From Paenibacillus contaminans (GTDB lineage Bacteria; Bacillota; Bacilli; Paenibacillales; NBRC-103111), in contig NZ_QMFB01000001.1 in NCBI RefSeq assembly GCF_003285015.1, positions 434,001-498,000 of the forward strand: a stretch of DNA of 64,000 nt, given 5' to 3'. The notes under the pieces were generated by a model. That model did no database searches. It was not told the DNA's origin and was given only the letters and a program-made list of their open reading frames with translations. Below, piece after piece: positions 31,969-42,021 of this stretch (position 1 is its first letter; each line of letters opens with the position of its first letter). The translations under genes were made by a program, and so were the position numbers.

Positions 31969-34932
31969 ATGAGAAAAACGTTTAAACTAGCGGCGGTATT
32001 GCTGTGTGTGCTTACCGTACTGCCTACAACCGGGGCGTCGGGCAGAGATTTGGACAATGAGTCCGGCATGGCCTCAAACATTGCTGCAGGCGTGCCGCTG
32101 AAAGAAAAGTTTAGTTACGGCAGTGAGCAGACGGCGGATGAATATGTGAGATTTTTGAAGTATCCCTATTACTCGGCTCTTTCGGAAGAATACGATAGTC
32201 AAGGCTATAAGCCTGCGAATGGAACGGCAGTAAGAGCGGAAGCTGAGCATGCAAGGGCGGCGGACGGCGGCAAGCTGAAGCTGGAGCGGCAAGTCGGCGG
32301 CGAAAGCGCGCCTGTGATCATGTGGGAAGAGGAAACGGCCTGGACGGAATGGGATTTTACCGTAACTGCAGAAGGGCTGTATAACATTGAAATGGCTTAT
32401 TACTTGCTGCCGGGATCGGGTAATTCGGCAAAGAGATCGCTAACGGTTGACGGGGTTGTGCCTTTCTTGGAAGCGTCCAGTATCGTTTTCCCGCGTAAGT
32501 GGAAGGATCAGGGCGAAGTGGTAGTCAACAGTTTGGGAGATGAGATTAGACCCGGCCAGGTTGAAATGCCAGGCTGGTCGACCATGCGGCTGTCCGATGA
32601 CTCGGGCATGTATGACGAACCCTTCCGGATTTATTTGAAGCCAGGCAGGCATACGATTCGCCTCGAGTACGTCGATCAACCGATGGCCGTCGCTTATATG
32701 GCGTTAGCGCCCGCACAAATCGTACCGGCATATGAGGAAGTGAAAGAACAATACGGGAAGGCTGCCTTGAAGCCCGCAACCGAATCGCTGCAATTTGAAG
32801 CCGAGCTTCAAGCTGTGGAAAAAAGCGATCCGACGATCCGCCGGGAAAGCGATGGCGATCCGCAGGTCAGCCCGTCCTCCTACAAGAACCGCAAGCTGAA
32901 TGTTATCGGCGGCTGGCGTTGGAGAAAAGGCAATCAATCGATAACTTGGGAGTTTACGGCTCCAGAAGACGGGCTTTACAAAATCGGAATCCGCCAGAAG
33001 CAGACTTGGAACGACGGATTGCCTTCCCATCGACAGATTGAAATCGACGGGATCGTTCCTTTCCGGGAGCTGCAATCGTATTCGTTCAACTATGACAGCA
33101 AATGGCGACTCCACACCCTGCAGGATGAGAGCGGAAATCCCTACCAGTTCCATCTGACCAAAGGCGTCCATCGCTTGACGATGACCGTCAAGATGGGACC
33201 GCTTACCCCGATCCTGCAATCGCTAAATGAAGACAGCTTACTCCTATCCGAAATGATTCGTGACATTATCAAAATTGCGGGCAGTAAACCCGACACCAAC
33301 TACGATTATGAATTTTTCACGACGATACCCGCCTTAAAAACGAATATGGAAACGCTCATTCACAGTTTACAGCAAAAATATGATCGGATTAAAGGAATGG
33401 CGGACAAAGTGCCTGCGATGGCGAATAATTTGCTGACCATCCAGAGTCAGCTGTCGCATATGATCGATAAGCCGTTCAGTATTGCAAGCAATATGAATGA
33501 TTTATACAATGCTCAGAACAGCCTGGGAAGCTGGTATACGAGTATGCAGACTCAACCCCTCTTGATCGATTATATAAAGGCGGGAGGACCTTCCGAGTCT
33601 TGGAAAGATGAGCAGTCCGGTTTCTTTCAGAGGCTTCGGTACAGCGTAGCCAATTTCCTGCTTTCCTTTCAGAAGGATTACGATAATGTCGGCAGTGTTA
33701 TGAAAGCGGATACATCAATCAAAAGCACGATCAATGTATGGATAGCCAGAGGGATGGAATGGGCGGAAATCATTAAGGAAATGGCCGACGAAGAGTTCAC
33801 CCCGAAGACGGGTATCGCAGTTAATGTCAATGTGCTCCCGGCCAATCAGTTGGAAGCAGGCAGCGTGAATGCGCTTATGTTATCCATTGCGTCAGGCAAA
33901 GCGCCGGATGTCGGACTCGGCGTAGATTCATCCTCGCCCGTCGAATTTGCTATTCGGGATGCCGTATACGACTTGTCGGCATTCGACGATTTTGATGAAA
34001 CGATCAAGCAATTCCTTCCGAATATTATGATTCCTTACAAATATCGGGAAGGGGTTTACGCCCTGCCTGAAACGATGGATTTTTCCGTTATGTTTTACCG
34101 CAAAGATATTGTAGAGGAGTTAGGAATCAAGCTGCCGGATACCCGCGAAGAGCTTTATGCCTATGCGCTTCCGGCTTTGCATCAGAATGGATTGCAGTTT
34201 TATTACCCGAATGATTTTACGCCGTTTTTATTCCAGCATGGCGGATCGTTCTACACTGCGGACGGCAAACGTTCCGGTCTTGATACCCCGGAAGCGTTCA
34301 GAGCTTTCCAGGAATATACGGATTTATTCACAAATTACGGAGTGCCTTTGGCAGCGGACTTCTACAATCGGATGCGCTCGGGCGAAATGCCTCTAGGAGT
34401 CGGTACCTTTGCCACCTATCTGCAGCTTTCCGTTGCAGCACCTGAGCTTGCCGGGCGGTGGGGAATCGCTCCGATACCGGGAACACGGCGAAGCGACGGT
34501 GCCGTTGATCGGGCGACCGGCGCCCTTGCCGGCCAAAGCGCGATTATTATGAAGCAGAGCAAGCATCCGGAGGAATCATGGGAATTTCTCAAATGGTGGA
34601 TGAGCACATCCGTTCAAACTTCATTTGCCCGGGAGCTGGAGGCGCTGATCGGGGTTGAAGCGAGGTGGAACACCGCTAATGTGGAGGCTTTCTCCAACCT
34701 GTCGTGGCGCAGACAAGATCTTGAGGTAATCCGGGAGCAATGGAAATGGGCGAAGGAGACGCCGATTGTTTTGGGAGGTTACTACACGGGAAGATATGTC
34801 TATAACGCGTGGAACTCGGTTGTTGTCGACAATGCGAATGTGCGGGACTCGCTGGAAAAGTCGGTAAAGGAAATCAATCGTGAGCTCCGGATGAAACAGG
34901 AAGAATATGGCGGCTATCATGAGACTAAGTAA
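31969..34932 (+). CDS. binding-protein fusion: two CBM-like domains joined to an ABC solute-binding domain
   Basis: The 987-residue secreted protein has a signal peptide without a lipobox (PTTGASG), two related beta-sandwich domains (about 85-255 and 265-405, each with a W-(D/E)-F-T-x-x-x-E-(G/D)-G-L-Y motif), a helical spacer (about 405-590), and a family 1 solute-binding domain (about 600-970, with KAPDVGLGVDSSS, RKDIVEELG and PIPGTRRSDG). Ordinary sugar-binding proteins are 400-550 residues, so this is roughly twice the normal size. It likely captures an oligosaccharide at the cell surface for the adjacent permeases. Start ATG 31969 follows GGGGAGGG. Confidence 0.8.
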   Translation: MRKTFKLAAVLLCVLTVLPTTGASGRDLDNESGMASNIAAGVPLKEKFSYGSEQTADEYVRFLKYPYYSALSEEYDSQGYKPANGTAVRAEAEHARAADGGKLKLERQVGGESAPVIMWEEETAWTEWDFTVTAEGLYNIEMAYYLLPGSGNSAKRSLTVDGVVPFLEASSIVFPRKWKDQGEVVVNSLGDEIRPGQVEMPGWSTMRLSDDSGMYDEPFRIYLKPGRHTIRLEYVDQPMAVAYMALAPAQIVPAYEEVKEQYGKAALKPATESLQFEAELQAVEKSDPTIRRESDGDPQVSPSSYKNRKLNVIGGWRWRKGNQSITWEFTAPEDGLYKIGIRQKQTWNDGLPSHRQIEIDGIVPFRELQSYSFNYDSKWRLHTLQDESGNPYQFHLTKGVHRLTMTVKMGPLTPILQSLNEDSLLLSEMIRDIIKIAGSKPDTNYDYEFFTTIPALKTNMETLIHSLQQKYDRIKGMADKVPAMANNLLTIQSQLSHMIDKPFSIASNMNDLYNAQNSLGSWYTSMQTQPLLIDYIKAGGPSESWKDEQSGFFQRLRYSVANFLLSFQKDYDNVGSVMKADTSIKSTINVWIARGMEWAEIIKEMADEEFTPKTGIAVNVNVLPANQLEAGSVNALMLSIASGKAPDVGLGVDSSSPVEFAIRDAVYDLSAFDDFDETIKQFLPNIMIPYKYREGVYALPETMDFSVMFYRKDIVEELGIKLPDTREELYAYALPALHQNGLQFYYPNDFTPFLFQHGGSFYTADGKRSGLDTPEAFRAFQEYTDLFTNYGVPLAADFYNRMRSGEMPLGVGTFATYLQLSVAAPELAGRWGIAPIPGTRRSDGAVDRATGALAGQSAIIMKQSKHPEESWEFLKWWMSTSVQTSFARELEALIGVEARWNTANVEAFSNLSWRRQDLEVIREQWKWAKETPIVLGGYYTGRYVYNAWNSVVVDNANVRDSLEKSVKEINRELRMKQEEYGGYHETK

Positions 34933-34944
34933 GGAGACGAAAGT

Positions 34945-35841
34945 ATGGGGAATCAAATAGGGTTGTTTTTGCGCAAACACAGGACCGGCTATTTGTTTCT
35001 GCTTCCTTTCGTCCTGCTGTTTACTTTATTCATTATCATTCCTGTTTTGGTTGCGTTCGGCACCAGCTTCACCAATTACAACATGCTGCAACCGCCGCGA
35101 TGGATCGGGATTACCAATTACAAGCTGTTATTTATGGATGACCGGATCTTTTTGAAAGCGCTCAGTACTACAATGATTTTTGCTTTTATTACAGGTCCGA
35201 TCGGATACATCATGTCCTTTGTCGCTGCTTGGGTCATCGACCAGCTGAAGATGAGGAATGCTTTCGCACTGGCCTTTTATGCGCCGTCGATTACCGCCGG
35301 AGTTGCGATGGGCTCGGTGTGGCTGATCTTTTTCTCTTCCGACCGGTACGGCTATGTCAACAATTTGTTGATCAAGTTTGGTTTTATAAACAGCCCCATC
35401 GGTTGGAACATCGATCCCGATTATATTCTTGGCGTCATTATGCTGATTTCGGTCTGGATGAGTATGGGTACGGGATTTCTTGTATTCCTCGCAGGGCTGC
35501 AGAACATTAACAAGGATTATTATGAAGCCGGTGCGTTGGACGGCATCAGGAACAAGTTTCAGCAGCTTATTTATTTGACGCTGCCTCTCATGAAGCCGCA
35601 GCTGCTGTTTGGCGCTATTAATTCGATTGTCGTGTCTTTTGGCGTATTCGACATCGCCGTATCGTTTGCGGGCTTGCCCAGCCCCAATTATGCGGGACAT
35701 ACGATTGTGGCGCATCTGTATGATTATGCGTTCATTCGTTTTCAAATGGGGTATGCTTCGGCAATTGCTATGGTCCTGTTCGTGATGACGTTTTTACTTG
35801 GACGTTTAGTATTTCGTTTATTAGGCACTAAGGAGCTCTAG
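34945..35841 (+). CDS. sugar ABC permease, MalF/UgpA type
   Basis: The 298-residue membrane protein has six hydrophobic segments and the cytoplasmic EAA loop YYEAGALDGIRNKFQQLIYL (about 193-212). It forms the import channel with the following permease. The gap from the binding-protein gene is 12 bases, with AAGGAG before the ATG. No ATPase gene lies in the cluster, which fits CUT1 systems sharing an MsmX-type ATPase. Confidence 0.9.
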   Translation: MGNQIGLFLRKHRTGYLFLLPFVLLFTLFIIIPVLVAFGTSFTNYNMLQPPRWIGITNYKLLFMDDRIFLKALSTTMIFAFITGPIGYIMSFVAAWVIDQLKMRNAFALAFYAPSITAGVAMGSVWLIFFSSDRYGYVNNLLIKFGFINSPIGWNIDPDYILGVIMLISVWMSMGTGFLVFLAGLQNINKDYYEAGALDGIRNKFQQLIYLTLPLMKPQLLFGAINSIVVSFGVFDIAVSFAGLPSPNYAGHTIVAHLYDYAFIRFQMGYASAIAMVLFVMTFLLGRLVFRLLGTKEL

Positions 35842-35876
35842 GCGGATTGTCAGAAAAATCGGAGGGGGCTGTCAAG

Positions 35877-36764
35877 ATGAAAACAGCTTTAATGACCAAA
35901 ATTCCTCGGCGGTATTTCAGGATCAGCCCCGGCTGGATACTGTTGTACATCTTTATGCTGGCGCTTGTCGTTTTCTGCGCTTTGCCGCTTATCTTTGTCG
36001 TTAGTACGGCTTTTAAGCCGTTCGATGAACTGTTTCTTTTCCCGCCGAGATATTTTGTCATGAAGCCTACGCTTGATAATTTCAGAAATCTCGTCATTTC
36101 ACTCGGCAGCTCTACGATCCCGTTTGCACGATACGTGTTCAATAGCGTGCTGGTCACTTCAGTTACGGTATGCTGTACGGTTCTAGTCTGCTCAATGGGC
36201 GCATACGGCATGGTCAAGCACAGTCCTCCGGGATCAAAGACGTTGTTCAGTCTGATTATCGCCGCGTTGATGTTCTCCCCGCATGTCACGCAAATATCCC
36301 GATATATGGTCGTGAATGAGCTTGGCTTGATAAACACGTATTGGGCGCTTATTCTTCCGAATATTGCGGTGGCCTACAATTTTTTCTTAATGAAGCAATT
36401 TACGGAGCAGTTTCCGAACGAGCTTCTCGAGTCGGCGCGTATGGACGGGGCAAGGGAATGGCGTATTTTCTGGAAAGTGGTTATGCCCGCATTAACGCCG
36501 GCATGGTCGACTTTGGTGGTATTCTCTTTCGTAACGAATTGGAACGATTATTTCTCCGCACTCATTTTTCTAACCAGTCAGACGATGAAAACGCTCCCGC
36601 TTGCCTTGCAAACGATAGCAGGCGGACCGGCGACGATGAATATCGGGCGTGCTGGGGCGGTTGCGGCAGCGACCTTTCTGATGGTCATTCCTACCATTGT
36701 TATTTTCATGACCATGCAGGCCAGAGTGATGGAGACGATGACTCATTCAGGAATCAAGGGATAA
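35877..36764 (+). CDS. sugar ABC permease, MalG/UgpE type
   Basis: The 295-residue protein has six membrane segments and the EAA loop ELLESARMDGAREWRIFWKVVMP (about 182-204). The C-terminal end THSGIKG is typical of MalG-type permeases. ATG 35877 follows GGAGGGGG by 9 bases; an in-frame start at 35847 would run through that site. It pairs with the MalF-type permease just upstream. Confidence 0.9.
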   Translation: MKTALMTKIPRRYFRISPGWILLYIFMLALVVFCALPLIFVVSTAFKPFDELFLFPPRYFVMKPTLDNFRNLVISLGSSTIPFARYVFNSVLVTSVTVCCTVLVCSMGAYGMVKHSPPGSKTLFSLIIAALMFSPHVTQISRYMVVNELGLINTYWALILPNIAVAYNFFLMKQFTEQFPNELLESARMDGAREWRIFWKVVMPALTPAWSTLVVFSFVTNWNDYFSALIFLTSQTMKTLPLALQTIAGGPATMNIGRAGAVAAATFLMVIPTIVIFMTMQARVMETMTHSGIKG

Positions 36765-36777
36765 GGAGACGACTACT

Positions 36778-38850
36778 ATGATTAAGAAACTGCGTCTCTT
36801 CTTCGCAGCTATGATCATTATTCAAGCGTGCTTGTCTACTCCGCTGCTTGCGGCAAGCCAGGACTACGTTTTGTCGGGCGATAAGCGGGTTCCCATTCCG
36901 GAATCGTATCTCATTTCCAAGACGATATACAACGTCGGTGCGCCGGCTGGGATGTCAAGTTACCTCGATAAGCCGCAGGATCTTTTCATTAATGAAGAAG
37001 GGTACTTGTTTGTCGCGGATACCGGCAATAACAGGATCGTGAAGCTTACAAGCGATGGAACGACAGTCGGTATATACAGCGGCGACCCCAATAGCCCACT
37101 CCGCTCGCCTTCGGGCATTTATGCAGACGAGACAGGGGAGATGTATATTGCAGATACCCAAAACAACCGGATCGTTCATCTTGCGGCAGACGGCCGGTTC
37201 ATAGAAGAGTTCGTGACACCGAGTTCCGAACTGCTGCGGGAATCGTTCGCTTTGACGCCGTCGAAGCTGCTGGTCAGTCCCACGGGTTACATCTACACGG
37301 TCAAAGGGCAAAACATTATGGCCATGGATGCATACAACCGTTTTCGCGGCTTTCTCGGCCAGACCGAAATCGGCTTCCGGTTCACGGATGCATTCATCCG
37401 GATGTTCGCATCGAAGGAACAGCGGAACAAGATAGCCAAGAGGATAGCGCCCTACTATTTGAATATTACGATGGATACAAAAGGATTTATTTATGCAACT
37501 AGCCTTGACCCCGGAGGAGAGATCAAGAAACTGAACTCGCTCGGGTTTGACTTGTTCATGCACAGAAAGAACAAGCAGCCGCTTGGAGAGAGAAAAAATA
37601 TTGAAACGGGCAAACCGCTCACTCCCCGATTTATTGATCTTGCAGTAAGCCCGCAGGGGATTATTACCGCTCTGGAGGAGCTAACGGGTAAGCTGTACCA
37701 ATACGATCAGGACGGTAATTTGCTCACGGTGTTCGGCGGCAAAGGATCGAAAAAAGGCAAGTTCTCCGCCCCGACATCCGTAGCAACAGACCGTGCAGGA
37801 AACATGTATGTACTGGATAGCGCGCAGGGCGGCATTTATGTCTTTGCGCCAACACGGTTTATTCAACGGGTGCATCAGGCTGTCGAACTGTACAGTCAAG
37901 GCGAATATGTAAAAGCATACGAGGCGTGGGAAGCGGTGGCCGGCATCAATGAAAACTATCCGCTTGTCTACAGCGGGCTGGCCGATACTTTGTATAAGCA
38001 GGAACAATGGAACGAATCCATGGATAATTACCAGATGGCTAACGACAGGACCGGTTACTCCAACGCATTTTCCGAATTCCGTTACGGCATGCTGCGGCAC
38101 TACTTCTTCGTTGTAATCTTGCTCATCATGCTGTCCGTATTTCTATTATTCCATTTCGTGAAATGGCTGAAGCGGTTATCGCGAAAGGCCGCACAAGAGG
38201 TTGAACGCGGCAAAGGCAGAATGAGCGCGATTACCGGGATCAACATGTCATTAGGCGTCATCTTTCAACCGCGGCAAACATTCGAGCTCATCATTACCGC
38301 ACGCGGAAGATTGAATTATGGGGCCGGTGTCCTGATTTTGCTGGCTGTATTTCTTGTCAGAATGATTTATTTGGCGGTCATCCATTACCCGCTCGAATCC
38401 ATAGACATCATCGAATCCAATCTGCTGCTGGAGAGCGTCAAGCTGCTGCTGCCGCCGCTTAGCTGGATTGTCGCCAGCTTTTTTATTACCTCCATCTCAG
38501 ATGGCGAGTCAAAGCTCGGAGAAATATTCACAGCTTCCAGTTATTGCATGATCCCTTATTTGATCGTGATGATTCCGCTATCGCTGCTGTCCAATATTTT
38601 GTCGCTGCAGGAATCGGTTTTATATGATTTGCTGTATCGCGGTATGTGGGTGTGGATTCTGATTTTATTTTTTATGAGCATCAAGGTGCTCAATGACTAT
38701 ACCATGCTAAAGTCCGCGATTGCCTATGCCGCTTCTGGAGCTTCGATCATATTGCTTTGGTCGATTGGGCTGTTGTGGTATGTATTGTCGGGCCGGTTGT
38801 ATATGTTTATCAGCGGGATCGTTCGGGAGGTTCAGATGTCATGGATGTAG
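36778..38850 (+). CDS. NHL-repeat, TPR and Yip1-domain membrane protein
   Basis: The 690-residue product has a signal peptide (PLLAASQ), an NHL beta-propeller (about 55-360, with LFVADTGNNRIVKL, MYIADTQNNRIVHL and late MYVLDSAQGGIYVF), a TPR-like pair (about 365-430), a membrane helix (about 440-460), and a Yip1-type domain of several membrane helices (about 500-690). The propeller and TPR would face outside, the Yip1 part sits in the membrane. It lies between permease genes with 13 bp and 9 bp gaps, so it is part of the same operon. Such a fusion could sense or scaffold the importer, which is inference. Confidence 0.8.
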   Translation: MIKKLRLFFAAMIIIQACLSTPLLAASQDYVLSGDKRVPIPESYLISKTIYNVGAPAGMSSYLDKPQDLFINEEGYLFVADTGNNRIVKLTSDGTTVGIYSGDPNSPLRSPSGIYADETGEMYIADTQNNRIVHLAADGRFIEEFVTPSSELLRESFALTPSKLLVSPTGYIYTVKGQNIMAMDAYNRFRGFLGQTEIGFRFTDAFIRMFASKEQRNKIAKRIAPYYLNITMDTKGFIYATSLDPGGEIKKLNSLGFDLFMHRKNKQPLGERKNIETGKPLTPRFIDLAVSPQGIITALEELTGKLYQYDQDGNLLTVFGGKGSKKGKFSAPTSVATDRAGNMYVLDSAQGGIYVFAPTRFIQRVHQAVELYSQGEYVKAYEAWEAVAGINENYPLVYSGLADTLYKQEQWNESMDNYQMANDRTGYSNAFSEFRYGMLRHYFFVVILLIMLSVFLLFHFVKWLKRLSRKAAQEVERGKGRMSAITGINMSLGVIFQPRQTFELIITARGRLNYGAGVLILLAVFLVRMIYLAVIHYPLESIDIIESNLLLESVKLLLPPLSWIVASFFITSISDGESKLGEIFTASSYCMIPYLIVMIPLSLLSNILSLQESVLYDLLYRGMWVWILILFFMSIKVLNDYTMLKSAIAYAASGASIILLWSIGLLWYVLSGRLYMFISGIVREVQMSWM

Positions 38851-38859
38851 GGGGCACAT

Positions 38860-41139
38860 ATGAAAAAGCGAATGTATGGGTGGAAGTCGATGACGGCTGT
38901 CGGATTGTTATCCGTGGCGCTAACCTCGACGTTTTTTCAACGGGACGCCGTTGTGCGGGCAACCCAGCAGGAAACGAAGCAAGGGGCCGTACAGGAAACC
39001 GAGCAATCAAACCGGCAGATCGCAAAGCAGGTTTCCGATACGTATGAGCAAATTGCGGAATCCGGACACCTTGTTCTGTACGGCAATTTGAAGACCGGAG
39101 CGATTGCTGTCGAAGACACGCGTACCGGATATGTTTGGAAGTCTGTTGTCGATCGCAAAGATTATGACTTGGATAAAGAAAAGCCGTTATGGCAAAATTA
39201 CATGTCTTCCATGGTCAGCTTGACTTATACGAGCCTTGTATCAACCCGCGAACAAGTATTAAGCAAAATATACTCTTTCTCCGATGCTTCATTAGTGCGT
39301 GCCGACAAGACAAAAAACGGGCTATCGCTGAGTTATGATTTTGCCAAGGCAGGTGTGGCGGTTGACCTTGATCTTACATTGGAACAAGACGCATTAATTG
39401 TGCGGGTTCCGGCAGACAAGATCAAGCAAAAAGAAAATGTCGGCATTGTCAGCATGGAGCTGATGCCATACTTTGGAGCGGCAGGCGAGCAGGCGGAAGG
39501 ATATATGATGTATCCTGACGGCAGCGGAGCTTTGACCCGTTACAATATGAAGAAGCAGCGTCCCCGGGATGTGAAGGGAATGAAATTGTCGATCTACAGC
39601 GAAGACAAAGTCAGTATCGATGAAGTACCCGTTGATGGAGAGAGCGGCAATAAAGCCATGCTTCCCGTATTCGGCATCAAGAATGGCAACAACGCCGTTC
39701 TGGCCGCCGGCACGAAGGGAGAAGAAGATGCCTGGATCAATGTTAATCCTGACGGCTATATGGTCGGTCTAAACAGGATCGGTTTCGAATTCAATTACCG
39801 GCACCTCTACTCCATTAGTATGTTGAACATTACTGTGCGGGGAGACGGCAGCGATAAATCGCAAATATCCAGAGCGGATAAAGAAATGATTCACAGCGAC
39901 AGAGAGATGCGCCTGTTTTTTCTGTCCGGCGACGAGGCCAATTACAGCGGAATGGCGAACGTGTACCGCAGCTATCTGACCGATCAAGGTCAATTAAACA
40001 AGGTCATTCAGGATCAGGACGAAATCCCTCTCGGCTTGGACATTTTTATGGGTATTTACGAAAAACGCATGCTGTGGGATAAATTCATTCCGATGACTAC
40101 ATTCAAACAGGCTGAAGAGATCGCTTCTTCCATAAAAGGCGCCGGCGTAGGACAAATCGATCTGATGCTCAAGGGCTGGGCCAAGGGAGGCTTCGGCAAA
40201 CATCCCGTGAGTAATGAGGGACCGGACTCCAAATTGGGTGGAAAGAGCGGTTTGCAAAGCCTGGCGGAATATATGAAATCAAGCGGTTCCAGAATGTTTC
40301 TGGGCCAAAATTTTATGCTGGCCGCCTCCAAAAGCTGGGGGTTATCGAGCAAAAAGGACGTTGCCAAGCAGGGAAGCAGCTTGCCGGTTACGAATCTTTC
40401 AAACTCGCTTGTTCTGATGAATCCGGTTAAAGCGCAAGCACGCTCCAATCAATTTCTCCAGCAGTTAAACAAATATGAAAGCAGCTCGGTTGCTTTGGAT
40501 GGCATGGGGCAATTCATTTATCACGATTACAATAAGGGGAATGCAAGGAACAGAGCGCAAACCCTGCATACTTGGCAGGAAATCATGCAGTCGGCTGTCA
40601 GTCAGCGGCAGTGGATTGCAGTAGAGGGAGGCAATCAGTACGTGCTTCCGTACGCGTCGCGTCTTTTCAATATTCCGCTGAATTCCTCTGAAAGTCTGAT
40701 TAGCGACGAGGACATTCCTTTTTACCAAATGGTTGTCCATGGGCAAATTCCGTATTCGTCCGATCCGGGCAACCTCTCTTACGATTTGCAGCTCCAGAAG
40801 CTGAAGTGGGTAGAATACGGCAGCATGCCGTTGTTTGAACTGACCTGGCAGCCATCGTCCAAGCTGAATAAAACAACTTATAATACGCTGTTTACTTCCT
40901 TCCATGAAGACTGGGTCAAGCAGGCCGCGGATATCGTCCTTGAGTTCAACCGGCGGCTCCGTCCGGTTTGGAGTCAATCTATGATTATGCACGAACAAGT
41001 TGCCGATAAGCTTGTGAAGGTGAAGTACGGCAATGGCGCTATTATTTACATCAATTACAACGAAACGGCACGTGAAATTGACGGCCGTCTGGTAGAAGCG
41101 CTGGATTATTTGGTAGTGGAGGCTGGGAGCGATGCGTAA
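38860..41139 (+). CDS. DUF5696 protein, probable secreted TIM-barrel enzyme
   Basis: The 759-residue protein has a signal peptide or N-terminal anchor (about 12-35), a beta-rich domain (about 60-370) and a region of alternating strands and helices (about 385-690, with GLDIFMGIYEK, IDLMLKGWAKGGFG and SVALDGMGQFIYHDY) that resembles a glycosidase TIM barrel. I recall the family as DUF5696, of unknown function, often found with Yip1/NHL proteins in such operons. It is probably an outward-facing sugar-acting enzyme. Its 3' end overlaps the next permease by 8 bases. Confidence 0.75.
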   Translation: MKKRMYGWKSMTAVGLLSVALTSTFFQRDAVVRATQQETKQGAVQETEQSNRQIAKQVSDTYEQIAESGHLVLYGNLKTGAIAVEDTRTGYVWKSVVDRKDYDLDKEKPLWQNYMSSMVSLTYTSLVSTREQVLSKIYSFSDASLVRADKTKNGLSLSYDFAKAGVAVDLDLTLEQDALIVRVPADKIKQKENVGIVSMELMPYFGAAGEQAEGYMMYPDGSGALTRYNMKKQRPRDVKGMKLSIYSEDKVSIDEVPVDGESGNKAMLPVFGIKNGNNAVLAAGTKGEEDAWINVNPDGYMVGLNRIGFEFNYRHLYSISMLNITVRGDGSDKSQISRADKEMIHSDREMRLFFLSGDEANYSGMANVYRSYLTDQGQLNKVIQDQDEIPLGLDIFMGIYEKRMLWDKFIPMTTFKQAEEIASSIKGAGVGQIDLMLKGWAKGGFGKHPVSNEGPDSKLGGKSGLQSLAEYMKSSGSRMFLGQNFMLAASKSWGLSSKKDVAKQGSSLPVTNLSNSLVLMNPVKAQARSNQFLQQLNKYESSSVALDGMGQFIYHDYNKGNARNRAQTLHTWQEIMQSAVSQRQWIAVEGGNQYVLPYASRLFNIPLNSSESLISDEDIPFYQMVVHGQIPYSSDPGNLSYDLQLQKLKWVEYGSMPLFELTWQPSSKLNKTTYNTLFTSFHEDWVKQAADIVLEFNRRLRPVWSQSMIMHEQVADKLVKVKYGNGAIIYINYNETAREIDGRLVEALDYLVVEAGSDA

Positions 41140-41995
41140 ATTCAGACTTAGCATGGAACGACGGCATATACTCGAAGCTTATGTGTTCATTTTACCATTT
41201 TTGGTGGGAATTATTGCATTTTTTCTGTTCCCGATGTACATTTCAATCAAGCTGAGTTTCGGCGAGCTAGTCCGCATGGTCGGCTTTCAGATTGAGTGGT
41301 CCGGATTGGATAACTTCAAAAGAGCGTTTCTCGTAGATATTGAGTTTTTGCCGAAGTTTCTTAAGGTCATTAACCAGACGCTGCTTAAAGCGCCGCTGAT
41401 CATTATTTTTTCGATTTTTTTGGCTATTCTAGTGAACAAAAGTATCCGTTTCAGAGGTTTTTTCAGAACGGTGTTTTTTATTCCTTTTCTGCTGGGTACG
41501 GGAGGGGTTATGCAGCAGCTGCTGGATCTGGGCGTGGATAAAGCGCTGATTTCCATAGCGGACGGAGGATTGATTCCACGCGAGCTGCTGCTGTATCTGG
41601 GACCTACTGCAGTATCTGGAATCGACGCTTTTTTTGGCATTATTGTCGCTGTGCTTTGGAGCTCCGGCGTGCAGATTCTGCTCGTATTGTCAGGCTTGCA
41701 AAATATCCCCGCGTCCTTGTACGAATCGGCCAAAATGGATGGCGCCACAGGCTGGGAGATGTTCTGGAAAATTACGCTGCCTATGCTTTCTCCGGTACTG
41801 GTGCTTGTCATCATCTACACGCTGGTGGATTCGTTTACGGGGATGGTGAATCCTATTCTCATTTATATCAAAGAGACGGCTTTTATCAATCTTGATTTCG
41901 AGTACGCAGCGGCAATGGGCTGGATCTACTTTGCTTTTATCATTTTATTGGTGCTGCTAGTTATGGCGGTTTTCTCCAAAAAAATTCAAATATAA
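41132..41995 (+). CDS. sugar ABC permease, MalF type (second importer)
   Basis: The 287-residue protein has six hydrophobic segments and the EAA loop LYESAKMDGATGWEMFWKI (about 195-213). Its ATG lies inside the end of the DUF5696 gene, 8 bases overlapping, so translation is coupled. It is distinct from the 34945 permease, so the island encodes two separate permease pairs. Confidence 0.9.
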   Translation: MRKFRLSMERRHILEAYVFILPFLVGIIAFFLFPMYISIKLSFGELVRMVGFQIEWSGLDNFKRAFLVDIEFLPKFLKVINQTLLKAPLIIIFSIFLAILVNKSIRFRGFFRTVFFIPFLLGTGGVMQQLLDLGVDKALISIADGGLIPRELLLYLGPTAVSGIDAFFGIIVAVLWSSGVQILLVLSGLQNIPASLYESAKMDGATGWEMFWKITLPMLSPVLVLVIIYTLVDSFTGMVNPILIYIKETAFINLDFEYAAAMGWIYFAFIILLVLLVMAVFSKKIQI

Positions 41996-42021
41996 ACTGA
42001 TCGGGAGAAGGGGTGATATTG

